The notes under the pieces were generated by a model. That model worked only from the letters and a program-made list of their open reading frames with translations, was not told the origin of the DNA and ran no database searches. The position numbers and the translations under genes are program-made. 64,000 bases of DNA from positions 62,001 to 126,000 of the forward strand of contig JACOEK010000006.1 of assembly GCA_024998595.1 (NCBI GenBank), read 5' to 3'. The DNA comes from Nitrospira sp. (GTDB taxonomy: Bacteria > Nitrospirota > Nitrospiria > Nitrospirales > Nitrospiraceae). Shown piece by piece: positions 56,083 through 63,714 of the stretch; the stretch's first letter is position 1; every line of letters starts with the position of its first letter.

Positions 56083-56370
56083 ATGCATGAAACCTACGAG
56101 CAGGAGCCTCATCTTAATGGCGGAAGCGGGAATGAAGCCGTTGATGCATCAAATGAGTTTTTTGGCCGAGCGGTATGGTTTCAATGCAAGGACTGCAGAC
56201 GTGTACAAGTCTCAGGAAAAATGGTGAGCGGTGAAGAAGCGTGGGAGGAGCAAGCGGTCGCCCTCCGATCGCATCACCAGGAGCCTCAGGACATCTGGTG
56301 GTTTCAAACCGTTTGTGAGCGCTGTCACTCCATGATCACCGCACACCCAAACCACCGGCATTCAGGGTGA
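56083..56370 (+). CDS. Zinc-ribbon-like small protein
   Basis: A 95-residue protein with FQCKDCRRV (about residue 34) and VCERCHSM (about residue 78), a split four-Cys zinc site, around an acidic middle. It contains Trp/His-rich DIWWFQ. It is the last chromosomal-type gene before the mobile island. No family name. A ribosome site is weak, and the start could be internal. Confidence 0.6.
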   Translation: MHETYEQEPHLNGGSGNEAVDASNEFFGRAVWFQCKDCRRVQVSGKMVSGEEAWEEQAVALRSHHQEPQDIWWFQTVCERCHSMITAHPNHRHSG

Positions 56371-56393
56371 GCGAGTCGTCTACAGAAGTCCCT

Positions 56394-56985
56394 TTGCGAA
56401 AACATGCCCTCCCCACCTTCGGCACCTCTCAACTCTCCGCTATCTGACGCCCACGGATCAAAGCATGGGCCGCAGGGCTGCTTGAAAAGGGGCTGGATTT
56501 CGATACGGCGCTCAATGCGCTCTTGACGCTCAGCGCGGTGCTGACCGAAGCCGTCGAAGATGGCTGATCACTCATAACCCGGCCCTCCGTTCAGGCAAAC
56601 TGCTGAAACGGCCGGCGACCATCAAAGAATCCAAACTCGCGATCTTCACCATGGAAGAGGAAGGCCTGTTACTGGAACCGTCCGACGCGAACGCCCGCTG
56701 TTTTACCCGATGGCCCTGACCTTCTTTCGCACCGGCCTACGAGCCGGAGAAGTGCTGGATTCCATCGCAACGATCTCAACTTTCACAGCCGATCCATCTA
56801 CGTGTTACGGAACTGGCCGCGGGCAATCTTGGCACACCCAAAAACGGGAGGGCCCGGCGGGGTGAACATGTCGCAGGGGCTCGCGAAGGCTCTGTGACAT
56901 CTATGGGCATTTAAAATCGGGCGGAAATCGAGCTGCGGTGGATCGGTTGGATTGGGAAAGTCAGATTACAACTTTGACCCCATAG
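56394..56985 (+). pseudogene. Decayed tyrosine integrase
   Basis: Translation in shifting frames gives LRKHALPTFGTSQLSAI, then KAWAAGLLEKGLDFDTALNALLTLSAVLTEAVEDG, ATIKESKLAIFTMEEEGLLLEPSDANAR, LTFFRTGLRAGEVL, FHSRSIYV, and finally DIYGHLKSGGNRAAVDRLDWES and a stop at 56983-56985. That covers the core-binding domain, the first catalytic Arg (TGLRAGE) and the catalytic Tyr (IYGH), while the HxxR block is deleted. At least three stops or frameshifts. Its first 24 bases match the intact integrase at the right end at 22 positions. It marks the left border of the island. Confidence 0.78.
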
Positions 56986-57143
56986 CCACGTAGAATTGAA
57001 CGCCTGCGAGAACCAATGTAGCCACTGTTAGCCACATCATGATCCGAGACAGAAGTATCATTGTGTCAGCTTGCCGCTGTGCGCTTTTCGTTAAACTGCT
57101 TTATCGTGTCTTGCAGCCCGTGTAGCAGTGCTTCCAGACCAAT
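56966..57143 (-). pseudogene. Small membrane protein, frameshifted remnant
   Basis: An intact leftward ATG frame (57061-56966, 31 residues) encodes MILLSRIMMWLTVATLVLAG, a membrane helix. Just upstream a different frame reads GLEALLHGLQDTIKQFNEKR. Together they look like one small protein (amphipathic helix plus membrane helix) broken by a one-base shift near the junction; the original start codon seems to be lost (ATT). It overlaps the end of the integrase pseudogene on the opposite strand. Not a recognised family. Confidence 0.35.
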
Positions 57144-57652
57144 CTCCTAGCGGTATACCTCCTGTCATCTCTTTCCCTCATTCTTTAAGTTTAGAACTGG
57201 GACCACAACTGTGACCAGCAGATACGCACCAACCTAAGCCTTTGATTTTTGAGCGAAGACCGTGGCATCGCAGGCGATGTACTTATTCGAAAGACCCAAA
57301 TTGCGACTGAGTGCGATTTATTGCGCTAGCCTATGAAATATAAAGAGAAAGTGGCCATCTCGGCACCAAGCCGGTTACGACCGTTTATGACCAAATTTGA
57401 CCTGGAACCGTGACCAAAACCGTGACCAAGAAACTACTTAGAAGACGAAGACAATTTCGGCTTGAAGTGCAGATGGCCCTAGATATCTATCCGAGGAGGA
57501 CGCTTCAGATTGCATTACAACTTGGTGGCAATGGTAGGGCTTAATTCATCTACGACCCATCCCCAGCGGATAGCGGACGGGTGTTCGGCTTTATGGACGT
57601 CGCGACGCCTTGCAAGCCGCTCGCACATGTAACGCTGAACGCCCCAATTAGC
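57144..57652. other. AT-richer island spacer
   Basis: About 500 bases of lower GC sequence. It contains a 12-base near-direct repeat (ACCGTGACCAAA / ACCGTGACCAAG around 57409-57432). No gene with a ribosome site was seen; it is likely mobile-element debris. Confidence 0.4.
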
Positions 57653-60600
57653 CTACCGTTCACCGTCGTTAGCAATATCGTCGCCTGACTTCTCGACCTC
57701 CTCGTCATAACTCCTCATGCGCATTTCCTTTCGAGCCTCAGCGCTTCGCCGCTCTGACATGATCATGAGGTCAAGTTGCGCGATATGCTTTTCGGCGAAT
57801 GTTTTGACCGTTGGACGTTCGTCTGTCAGCCATTCCGTCAAGGTTTCCTTCTTAGCTTGCCATGCTTCCGCCAGACCCAATTCACCCCAGACCGCGCCCG
57901 TACTATTAATGCTGGAGCGGACACCGCTCAGCTTGTGTTCATCTTCCGGAAAGCGTGACACGATCTCCTTCAAGACAACGTGGGTCGAAACTTTACCCTG
58001 ATAGTTATGGAGAATCGCCAGTACGAATTCTGCCTCAGTATCGCCGCCGGATTCGACTAATTCAACCAGCGCGCTAGCGAACTCCGTAGTGCAATTGGGG
58101 AAAGCATTGCTAAGCAGTCGCCCACCTCGAAACTGGAACAGCTCGGGGTTTCGGACGAACCACGACAGCCCTTTGTTGACTGCGAGCTGCGAGTTTTTGG
58201 AAAGCGCCTTCTCCAGTCCATGGAAGCGGAACGGCACCGCCTCGAAATGTTGCTTCTCGTCCTCACCCTTCGTCTGCTTGACTAGCCGAGCTCCGAGGTA
58301 ATCCCAGACCGCCGCTGGTTGGCGCTCGGCCAACGGAAGCAAAACACGCTCGACCTGATAGTCTATTTGACGAATATAACTCAAATTCTGCAGGAGCTGC
58401 GCCGTCCTCTCCGGGCTCAAATCCTCATAAAACTTTGTGGACTTTTCAAGGAACCAAGCTTCCGAGACCCAGGACGGGTCTTTCCGGTCATTCAGGAATG
58501 TCAGGGCGTCACGCACCAGCGTGTCGGCGTCGGAAACCTTTTCTGTTCCGCAATGCTCCAACACGAGTAGGAGACAGTCGATGATTGCTCTTTGGTCACT
58601 TTTATCGATCGCACATTTCAGTAGCTGCGCGACGAATTCTGGTTGCTTAACCTCTGAAAAGCGAAGGTGCCGCACCACGCCAGAAAGATTTCTAGCGGAA
58701 GTGAGCTCAGTCGCCAAGATCCGCTGATAGATATCAGGTCGGCCACTCAGGGCCAGACCGTTAAGGAAGCCCGGCAGGAAGTTGCGGAGATCGTCCGAGG
58801 CCTCTGCCAGAAACCTATCGGCTACCTCAGGCTTACGCTCAGCCAGCTTGCTGATGAAATTGCCAAAAACTGGAAAGGTGGCAAGATCACTCGACTTGGT
58901 TTCCGCACAACGCGCAATCAAATTGAACCAATAGCTCTCGTTTGTCGCATCGATCTCGTCGATATAGTGGTCAGCCTCTGTGCGCCGATATTCGTCGGCC
59001 CCATTAAAATCAAACTCTTCGTCGGTCCAGTGATCGGGATATATAGATTCAAACCCAACCAGAACTTTGTATCGGACAAACAGATCATCGGCGTTGATTG
59101 TGTCGCGGAACTTAAAGATAGCGGTCATCAGCGCCTGGGCTTCGGACTGACAACCGAACTGATTTTCCGGGTCCTTAGAAAGAGGATTAGCCCGGAGATA
59201 ATCGTAGAAAAATCGGTGTTCCAGGTGCTGCAAAAGCTCGTAACTTATAGCCTCAGAACGTTCCGTCACGAAGGCGACAATGCGCGTAGCATCCTTGAGA
59301 GTGGTGGCCAGGAGCTCATTGGAATAGTGAGCTTGATTGGGGGTCCTTGTCGCGGAGTACAGGCCTGAAAGAACTGCACGCCTCTGCGGATCGTCAGTCG
59401 ATCGATCATAGGCTGCGAAAAGGCCTTTGATAGCTTTGTCGCGAACCTCACTGAGCTGATCTGACGCAGGCACGGCTCCAGTACTGAGGACTACGGAGTC
59501 TCCCTTCCACTTTGAGCCCGTGATGTCTGATTGAATTGCTTCAGTCCACACGGTTAGAGCAATAGGCCGAATACTATCTACTTCGGCATCAGTCAGGCTG
59601 GCAAGGTGATCTACCAATACCATCTGGAGCATCGGTCCTACCTGATTATAGGCATCGATGTTGTACTCAGACATATTCTTGACAGTGTTCACGATCTGCT
59701 GGCGAATCAAATCGCCTGGTTCATCCCGATAAATGTCGATGAGAAGTTGGAGCGTTCCGATTATGTCGGCGAAGCGGAGACTCGCGACGATCTCTACGAC
59801 AAGCTTCGTCACAGCATCCGGCTTAAAGCCCTCCATACTCCCGTATGTAGTTTCTATAGGAGCGGGAGGGGTAGCGCGCGCCGCTTTGACTGCTCTCAAT
59901 AAAGGGCCTTTCAACTCCTGGTAGGCAGCCGACAGGTCGTCATAATAAGGAATAGCATAATCCTTTAATCCTGACAGAATCTGGTAACGCTGGTTGTTGT
60001 TCTGCGCATCGTCCAGCAGATTGGCGATGTCCCTATCAAAAAGCTCTTTGCCCTGGAGGACTCGTTCATACTCCTGCTGCGCCTTCTGAATCTCAAAACC
60101 AGCCGGGATCAAGTACTTCTCGACGATTCGCCGAGATCGGAGGGTGATACCTTCCATGGCTCTCCTCCCGTAGCCATCGCCTACCTTGTCTTTGTAGATA
60201 ATGTCGTGGAAGGTCTCCGACCACGCGTGGTTCAGAATAGTTTGGACCTGAATTTCACAACGTAGATCCTTAAACTTCGCATACTCCGGGAGGCGTACGC
60301 GATCCTCACGAAGCCGGACCGTATAGTGATGTGCGCGGTATTGCGCTTCCTTATTTTCCGGGCGAGGATGGTGAATCTTGGTCGAGTCATCCTCGACCTT
60401 AAAATTTTCATGGATGAGAGGCGAATTCAGAAAGCGGACAACGTCATTATTCGTATAGAAGATAAGCCTAGCACCTGCAAGATCGCGCCGGTCAAGTTCT
60501 AGCGTCTGTGTGTCCATTTTGCCTTCCTCGACCAAGCGGCGCCGCAAGCTTTCCATGCCTTTGGCGCGGCACTGAATTGACTGAGGCCGAGGCAGGTTCT

Positions 60601-60697
60601 CAGCAGCCAGGATAGCATTCTCTAAGATGAAGCGGACCGTTTTAGCGAACGCTTGATAGGTCGAAAAAGACTTCTGTTCGTAGTCGTCGAGGTTCAT
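57653..60697 (-). CDS. RelA/SpoT-domain protein with long C-terminal helical repeat region
   Basis: A 1014-residue protein. Residues about 45-205 match a RelA/SpoT nucleotidyltransferase: RAKGMESLRRRL (ATP-binding R-x-K and S), LDRRDLAGARLIFY with the metal Asp, QYRAHHYTVRL with the guanine-stacking Tyr, and CEIQVQTILNHAWSETFHDIIYK with the catalytic Glu of the EIQ motif. No hydrolase (HD) domain is visible. The remaining 800 residues are helical and repeat-like, with no recognised domain. The start at 60697 is an ATG; an upstream TTG at 60712 is in frame. Lower GC and the island setting indicate transfer. Likely (p)ppGpp synthetase or related pyrophosphotransferase, possibly a toxin or defence effector. 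Confidence 0.75.
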   Translation of the reverse strand: MNLDDYEQKSFSTYQAFAKTVRFILENAILAAENLPRPQSIQCRAKGMESLRRRLVEEGKMDTQTLELDRRDLAGARLIFYTNNDVVRFLNSPLIHENFKVEDDSTKIHHPRPENKEAQYRAHHYTVRLREDRVRLPEYAKFKDLRCEIQVQTILNHAWSETFHDIIYKDKVGDGYGRRAMEGITLRSRRIVEKYLIPAGFEIQKAQQEYERVLQGKELFDRDIANLLDDAQNNNQRYQILSGLKDYAIPYYDDLSAAYQELKGPLLRAVKAARATPPAPIETTYGSMEGFKPDAVTKLVVEIVASLRFADIIGTLQLLIDIYRDEPGDLIRQQIVNTVKNMSEYNIDAYNQVGPMLQMVLVDHLASLTDAEVDSIRPIALTVWTEAIQSDITGSKWKGDSVVLSTGAVPASDQLSEVRDKAIKGLFAAYDRSTDDPQRRAVLSGLYSATRTPNQAHYSNELLATTLKDATRIVAFVTERSEAISYELLQHLEHRFFYDYLRANPLSKDPENQFGCQSEAQALMTAIFKFRDTINADDLFVRYKVLVGFESIYPDHWTDEEFDFNGADEYRRTEADHYIDEIDATNESYWFNLIARCAETKSSDLATFPVFGNFISKLAERKPEVADRFLAEASDDLRNFLPGFLNGLALSGRPDIYQRILATELTSARNLSGVVRHLRFSEVKQPEFVAQLLKCAIDKSDQRAIIDCLLLVLEHCGTEKVSDADTLVRDALTFLNDRKDPSWVSEAWFLEKSTKFYEDLSPERTAQLLQNLSYIRQIDYQVERVLLPLAERQPAAVWDYLGARLVKQTKGEDEKQHFEAVPFRFHGLEKALSKNSQLAVNKGLSWFVRNPELFQFRGGRLLSNAFPNCTTEFASALVELVESGGDTEAEFVLAILHNYQGKVSTHVVLKEIVSRFPEDEHKLSGVRSSINSTGAVWGELGLAEAWQAKKETLTEWLTDERPTVKTFAEKHIAQLDLMIMSERRSAEARKEMRMRSYDEEVEKSGDDIANDGER

Positions 60698-61086
60698 CAC
60701 ACTCGGACCCAAGGCAGTACTTTCAGTTTCTGAACTATGGACAACGGACTATAGCGCTCCTAGGCACCAATTTCGAGGCTTTCTTAGCCGAAATCTCTAC
60801 AGTGTTAAAGGACCAACGATTTCTTTCGAACGCAAACTTGCGACCGCGCGTGGAAGTTATCGGTTCCGAGGAAACCAACGACAAGTATGTTCCTACTTTG
60901 ACCATATAGATCAAGTGAAGCGGGGGCTGCGCCCCCGATCCCCCCGGCCGTCCGGTCCATTGGTCCGGAACGGCCGGGCGGCCTCGTTGGGTGGAGGTTC
61001 TGCTTTGATGATCGTCCCATTGTTTCAGTATCTCTTGTCTCTAGGCTTGTGGCGAAAAATCGGAAGACCGACTGGTGGGCGCATAG
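60698..61086. other. 389-base gap with GC hairpins between RelA/SpoT-like and DUF4279-like genes
   Basis: Space downstream of the DUF4279-like gene and upstream of the RelA/SpoT-like gene, both leftward. It holds the two hairpins called below; otherwise nothing is recognised. A promoter for the RelA/SpoT-like gene should be here, but no box pair stands out. Confidence 0.4.
60921..60977. repeat. Two adjacent GC-rich inverted repeats
   Basis: First: CGGGGGC (60921-60927), loop TGC, GCCCCCG (60931-60937), a perfect 7-base stem. Second: arms CCGGCCG...CCGGTCCA (60944-60959) and TGGTCCGGAACGGCCGG (60961-60977), complementary with one bulge and one mismatch. They stand out against the low-GC surroundings. 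They could be a terminator for the DUF4279-like gene, a recombination site or an element-end structure. Confidence 0.5.
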
Positions 61087-61509
61087 TCACAATGCAGATT
61101 CTGTTTCATTGAGAGAATCCTCATAGCATGAGACGGATACGTGGACACCCAACCGTCCAACTTTTGAAAGAAACTCCTCATTGAACCCGAAATTACACTG
61201 ATCCTTCCACGCCACCGTGATATTCACGTGGATTTCCGTTGCTCCGCAGGAACGAATATCTTTTATATGCTGGGTGAGCGCGTTCGCTATCCACTCCTCT
61301 GGCATTTGGGATGTTGTCATTGTTCCACTATCGAAAGGGGCTTTAAGAATCGCCATGCCATAAGGGCGCGGGAGTCCTTTATACCGTCCGATGAGTCCAA
61401 TTTCACCCGGTTCATTTTGGGTGGAAAACGTCAAGCCCGTGATACGTTCTGCCAATCGCGGAGAAAAGGTATCACCAGAGAAGACAGCGTCTGCATACAG
61501 TCTGATCAT
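61087..61509 (-). CDS. DUF4279-like protein (putative)
   Basis: A 140-residue soluble protein. The beginning (LYADAVFSGDTFSPRLAERI) and the end (NFGFNEEFLSKVGRLGVHVSVSCYED) follow the layout of DUF4279 domains: a first strand, a central helical WI-Hxx-IKDI segment and a late 'lgi.l.i..Y' strand. DUF4279 proteins occur among toxin-immunity genes. AGGAG lies nine bases before ATG 61509; a GTG at 61515 is possible. It is codirectional with the RelA/SpoT-like gene, 389 bases upstream of it. Confidence 0.4.
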   Translation of the reverse strand: MIRLYADAVFSGDTFSPRLAERITGLTFSTQNEPGEIGLIGRYKGLPRPYGMAILKAPFDSGTMTTSQMPEEWIANALTQHIKDIRSCGATEIHVNITVAWKDQCNFGFNEEFLSKVGRLGVHVSVSCYEDSLNETESAL

Positions 61510-61681
61510 GATCACGGTCTCCTTCCATCACTGCATAGCGGCACATCGCTGGATTTGCGACACACTATACAGGAATGGCGGCCAAGCTGACGCATCGCCG
61601 CCTTTCACAAGGATGGAGCACGTTCCCTCTCACCCGTGAGGGATAGAGGACGGGTGACAGGGATAGATTGATTTGATGGCC

Positions 61682-61930
61682 TCACCGTCGCCCGGTGAGC
61701 CCTGCACACTCCACACAAAGCCAGACTTCGCACGTTACCTGATGCTCCGCATAACAAAACCGTACCCACGCTCGTTCAAATTGGCAAAACTCACAGAGCC
61801 GTTCCTTCGTATGTTCCGGACAGAGCCAAGCTTTTCGCGCACGATCATACGTGGTCGCTTCCCGTCCGCAACAGGCGGGACCGAACAGACTTGGCAGCTT
61901 CAGATCACATCGATGCCAGATCATGCTCAC
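61682..61930 (-). CDS. Cys-rich putative zinc-binding protein
   Basis: An 82-residue protein with about nine Cys and several His: ACCGRE, LCPEHTKERLCEFC, FCYAEHQVTC and LCVECAG. This spacing suits one or two zinc sites. Its ATG overlaps the stop of the Rep-like gene (ATGA at 61927-61930), so the two are translated together. It may assist the Rep-like protein, for example in DNA or protein binding. Family not recognised. Confidence 0.65.
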   Translation of the reverse strand: MSMIWHRCDLKLPSLFGPACCGREATTYDRARKAWLCPEHTKERLCEFCQFERAWVRFCYAEHQVTCEVWLCVECAGLTGRR

Positions 61931-62640
61931 ACCTCCTGATAGACGAGTCCCTTCCCCAACACGAGTTGCAGAATGGTGCCGCTAAACCAAATGGGATGCC
62001 CCGAGAGCAGATCCTCCCAGGTCTTGATAAAAACGATCCTCGGGATTTCGATCTCGCCCCTGATCCGGCGATAGGCATTCCTGGTGGACCATTGGTGCCG
62101 CATCTCTTCCCAGAGCCGACTGATAGGAAAGCCAAGAGACCGTTTCCAGGACCAACACATGTTCACGTAGCCACATTGATCCTGGACGTATTGACTAATG
62201 ACATAGCGGCTCAGACGATTCCGGGAACGATGGCTCGGCTGATAAGCCTTAATCCAGACGACCGGAGCCCCATGGAGGGCCTGCCATTGGGACGAGAGCC
62301 ATTCCTGCGAGATCCAGAACCGGCGTGCGCGTTCCCCATCCGGCACCCGCCAGGCCCAGAAGATATGGAGCACGCCATGCCCTTCTTCCGTCCGGACCTG
62401 GTAATACTCCAAGCCCTGAAACCCCAGCTGGCGTTCAATCCGTTGGCGCAGTTGTTTGTGATGGTAGGTCAGCTTCTCGGCGTCCCCGCCTTCTGCCGTG
62501 GAGAGCGTCACCCAGAGGACCTGAAAGTGATGGCACTCCCAAAACCAGAGGAGCGACCGGACGCGGTGATAGCCCCGTTTTTGCTTCCTGGTCCATTCCC
62601 CCGCCACTGGTTCCCGCCGAAACTCCTTCCAGCGGCTCAT
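61927..62640 (-). CDS. Rolling-circle replication initiator-like protein (putative HUH endonuclease)
   Basis: A 237-residue basic protein. EEGHGVLHIFWAW resembles the HUH metal-binding strand but only one His pair partner is clear. SRYVISQYVQDQ matches the tyrosine helix pattern (Y..KY..K) of single-Tyr Rep proteins, and the following SWKRSLGFP is seen in plasmid and phage Reps. It is coupled by ATGA overlaps with the Xis-like gene upstream and the Cys-rich gene downstream. This points to an integrative element that replicates by rolling circle. The call is from partial motifs. Confidence 0.5.
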   Translation of the reverse strand: MSRWKEFRREPVAGEWTRKQKRGYHRVRSLLWFWECHHFQVLWVTLSTAEGGDAEKLTYHHKQLRQRIERQLGFQGLEYYQVRTEEGHGVLHIFWAWRVPDGERARRFWISQEWLSSQWQALHGAPVVWIKAYQPSHRSRNRLSRYVISQYVQDQCGYVNMCWSWKRSLGFPISRLWEEMRHQWSTRNAYRRIRGEIEIPRIVFIKTWEDLLSGHPIWFSGTILQLVLGKGLVYQEV

Positions 62641-62843
62641 CGGGCACCTTCCGCCTGGGGAATCGCCGGCCTCAGGCCGGCAGCCAGAATCCGTTCCAAT
62701 TCCTCGATGGGAATCCGGACAGCACGCACCGACGGCTTCACATAGGCGATCTGCCGTTTCAGGATGTATTTCCTGATCGTGCTTTCCTTGAGCCCTAACC
62801 GGTTGGCCGCTTCTCGAATGGTGATCAATTGTGTACTAACCAT
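62637..62843 (-). CDS. Excisionase-like helix-turn-helix protein
   Basis: A 68-residue MerR/HTH_17-type protein: LITIREAANRLGLKESTIRKYILKRQIAYVK is the helix-turn-helix with wing, as in Xis/excisionase proteins. AGGAGG lies seven bases before ATG 62843. It is first in the leftward operon with the Rep-like and Cys-rich genes, and divergent from the CGNR-int pair. It could both regulate this promoter and assist excision. Confidence 0.78.
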   Translation of the reverse strand: MVSTQLITIREAANRLGLKESTIRKYILKRQIAYVKPSVRAVRIPIEELERILAAGLRPAIPQAEGAR

Positions 62844-62911
62844 CGGGCACCTCCTTGAAAGAATGGTTGCGAAAAATGATCACGCCTCATAGTTTTCAGA
62901 CGTGATTGTTC

Positions 62912-62942
62912 TTGACAGGCATTAACAAGGAGGAGGTACACT
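62912..62942 (+). promoter_or_regulatory. Possible promoter for the CGNR-integrase genes
   Basis: TTGACA (62912-62917) and TACACT (62937-62942) are separated by 19 bases, slightly long. They lie between the divergent Xis gene and the rightward CGNR gene. A short inverted pair TCACG/CGTGA near 62881-62904 flanks it and might be the Xis binding site. Confidence 0.4.
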
Positions 62943-63048
62943 TGCCAAACAAATTCAGGTGAAGACGGCCCTTCAGCACGACACTTTTTTCGGTGGTGTT
63001 GGGATTAGTGATACGGAGAGGGTTGGGCTTAATAAAGGAGCGGAAGGC

Positions 63049-63714
63049 ATGAGCGCACAGGGAAAAGCCGAGCAGGACTTCCAACAGGAATACGAAAAAG
63101 CGATTGAGCGCATCCGGACGATGCCGGACGGCGCCGTGGGGTGGGTGCTCACCTTCCTGCAAACGGACCTAGAGGCTCTGACACCGACCGAATGGACGCT
63201 GGTGGCGTTTGAAGTGGCGGCCTTTGTCGATGAGACGGGGGACCGATTCGGCGGGATGGTGGCACCGGAAAGTGGCTGGAGTGTGGAAGGGGTACCCAAC
63301 GCCAAGAACTATCAGACGATTCCCAGTCGCAAAGAAGCGCAGGACATTCAGGCCAGAGTCCTGGAGCAATTGGAACTCTACTGGCACGAAGGATACACCG
63401 CCTTCACCTTTCCGCAGATGACACTGGTCGTCGTATCGCCGGGCAGCTGCTCCGACGAGGCCGGGACCATCTTCGTGAGCGCGAAACGCAAGGCGAAGGA
63501 GTTTGAATACCGCTTTGTGCACCTTTTGGCCCAGTCCGGGGACTACATCCGGCGCTGCCCGGAATGCGCCAAGATCTATTTAGCGATCAGACGCGACCAG
63601 CTATACTGCCAGCCTCGCTGCCAGAATCGCGTCGCGGCGAGAAAGTGGCGCGAGAGTCACAAAGCCGATCAAGAAAAGGAGGACCGCCGTGGCAAGAAAA
63701 GAGGGAAAGGATAG
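63049..63714 (+). CDS. CGNR-type zinc-finger protein
   Basis: A 221-residue protein. The N-terminus is helical and acidic; the middle has strands (TAFTFPQMTLVVVSPG). The C-terminus RRCPECAKIYLAIRRDQLYCQPRCQNRVAARKWRE is the four-Cys CGNR-type zinc finger of DNA-binding proteins. AAAGGAG eight bases upstream selects ATG 63049 over 62959. The stop is 26 bases inside the integrase gene. It may regulate or assist the integrase. Confidence 0.72.
   Translation: MSAQGKAEQDFQQEYEKAIERIRTMPDGAVGWVLTFLQTDLEALTPTEWTLVAFEVAAFVDETGDRFGGMVAPESGWSVEGVPNAKNYQTIPSRKEAQDIQARVLEQLELYWHEGYTAFTFPQMTLVVVSPGSCSDEAGTIFVSAKRKAKEFEYRFVHLLAQSGDYIRRCPECAKIYLAIRRDQLYCQPRCQNRVAARKWRESHKADQEKEDRRGKKRGKG

Noticed and set aside
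57409-57432. Two adjacent ACCGTGACCAA copies considered as a CRISPR or att repeat
   Set aside because: Only two imperfect short copies with no spacer structure.
60805-61020. Leftward 71-codon frame through the GC hairpins
   Set aside because: Composition dictated by the inverted repeats; no start signal.
61891-62745. Rightward 284-codon frame over the Rep-like gene
   Set aside because: Opposite strand has ATGA-coupled genes with ribosome sites and HTH/Rep motifs; this frame is Pro-rich shadow.
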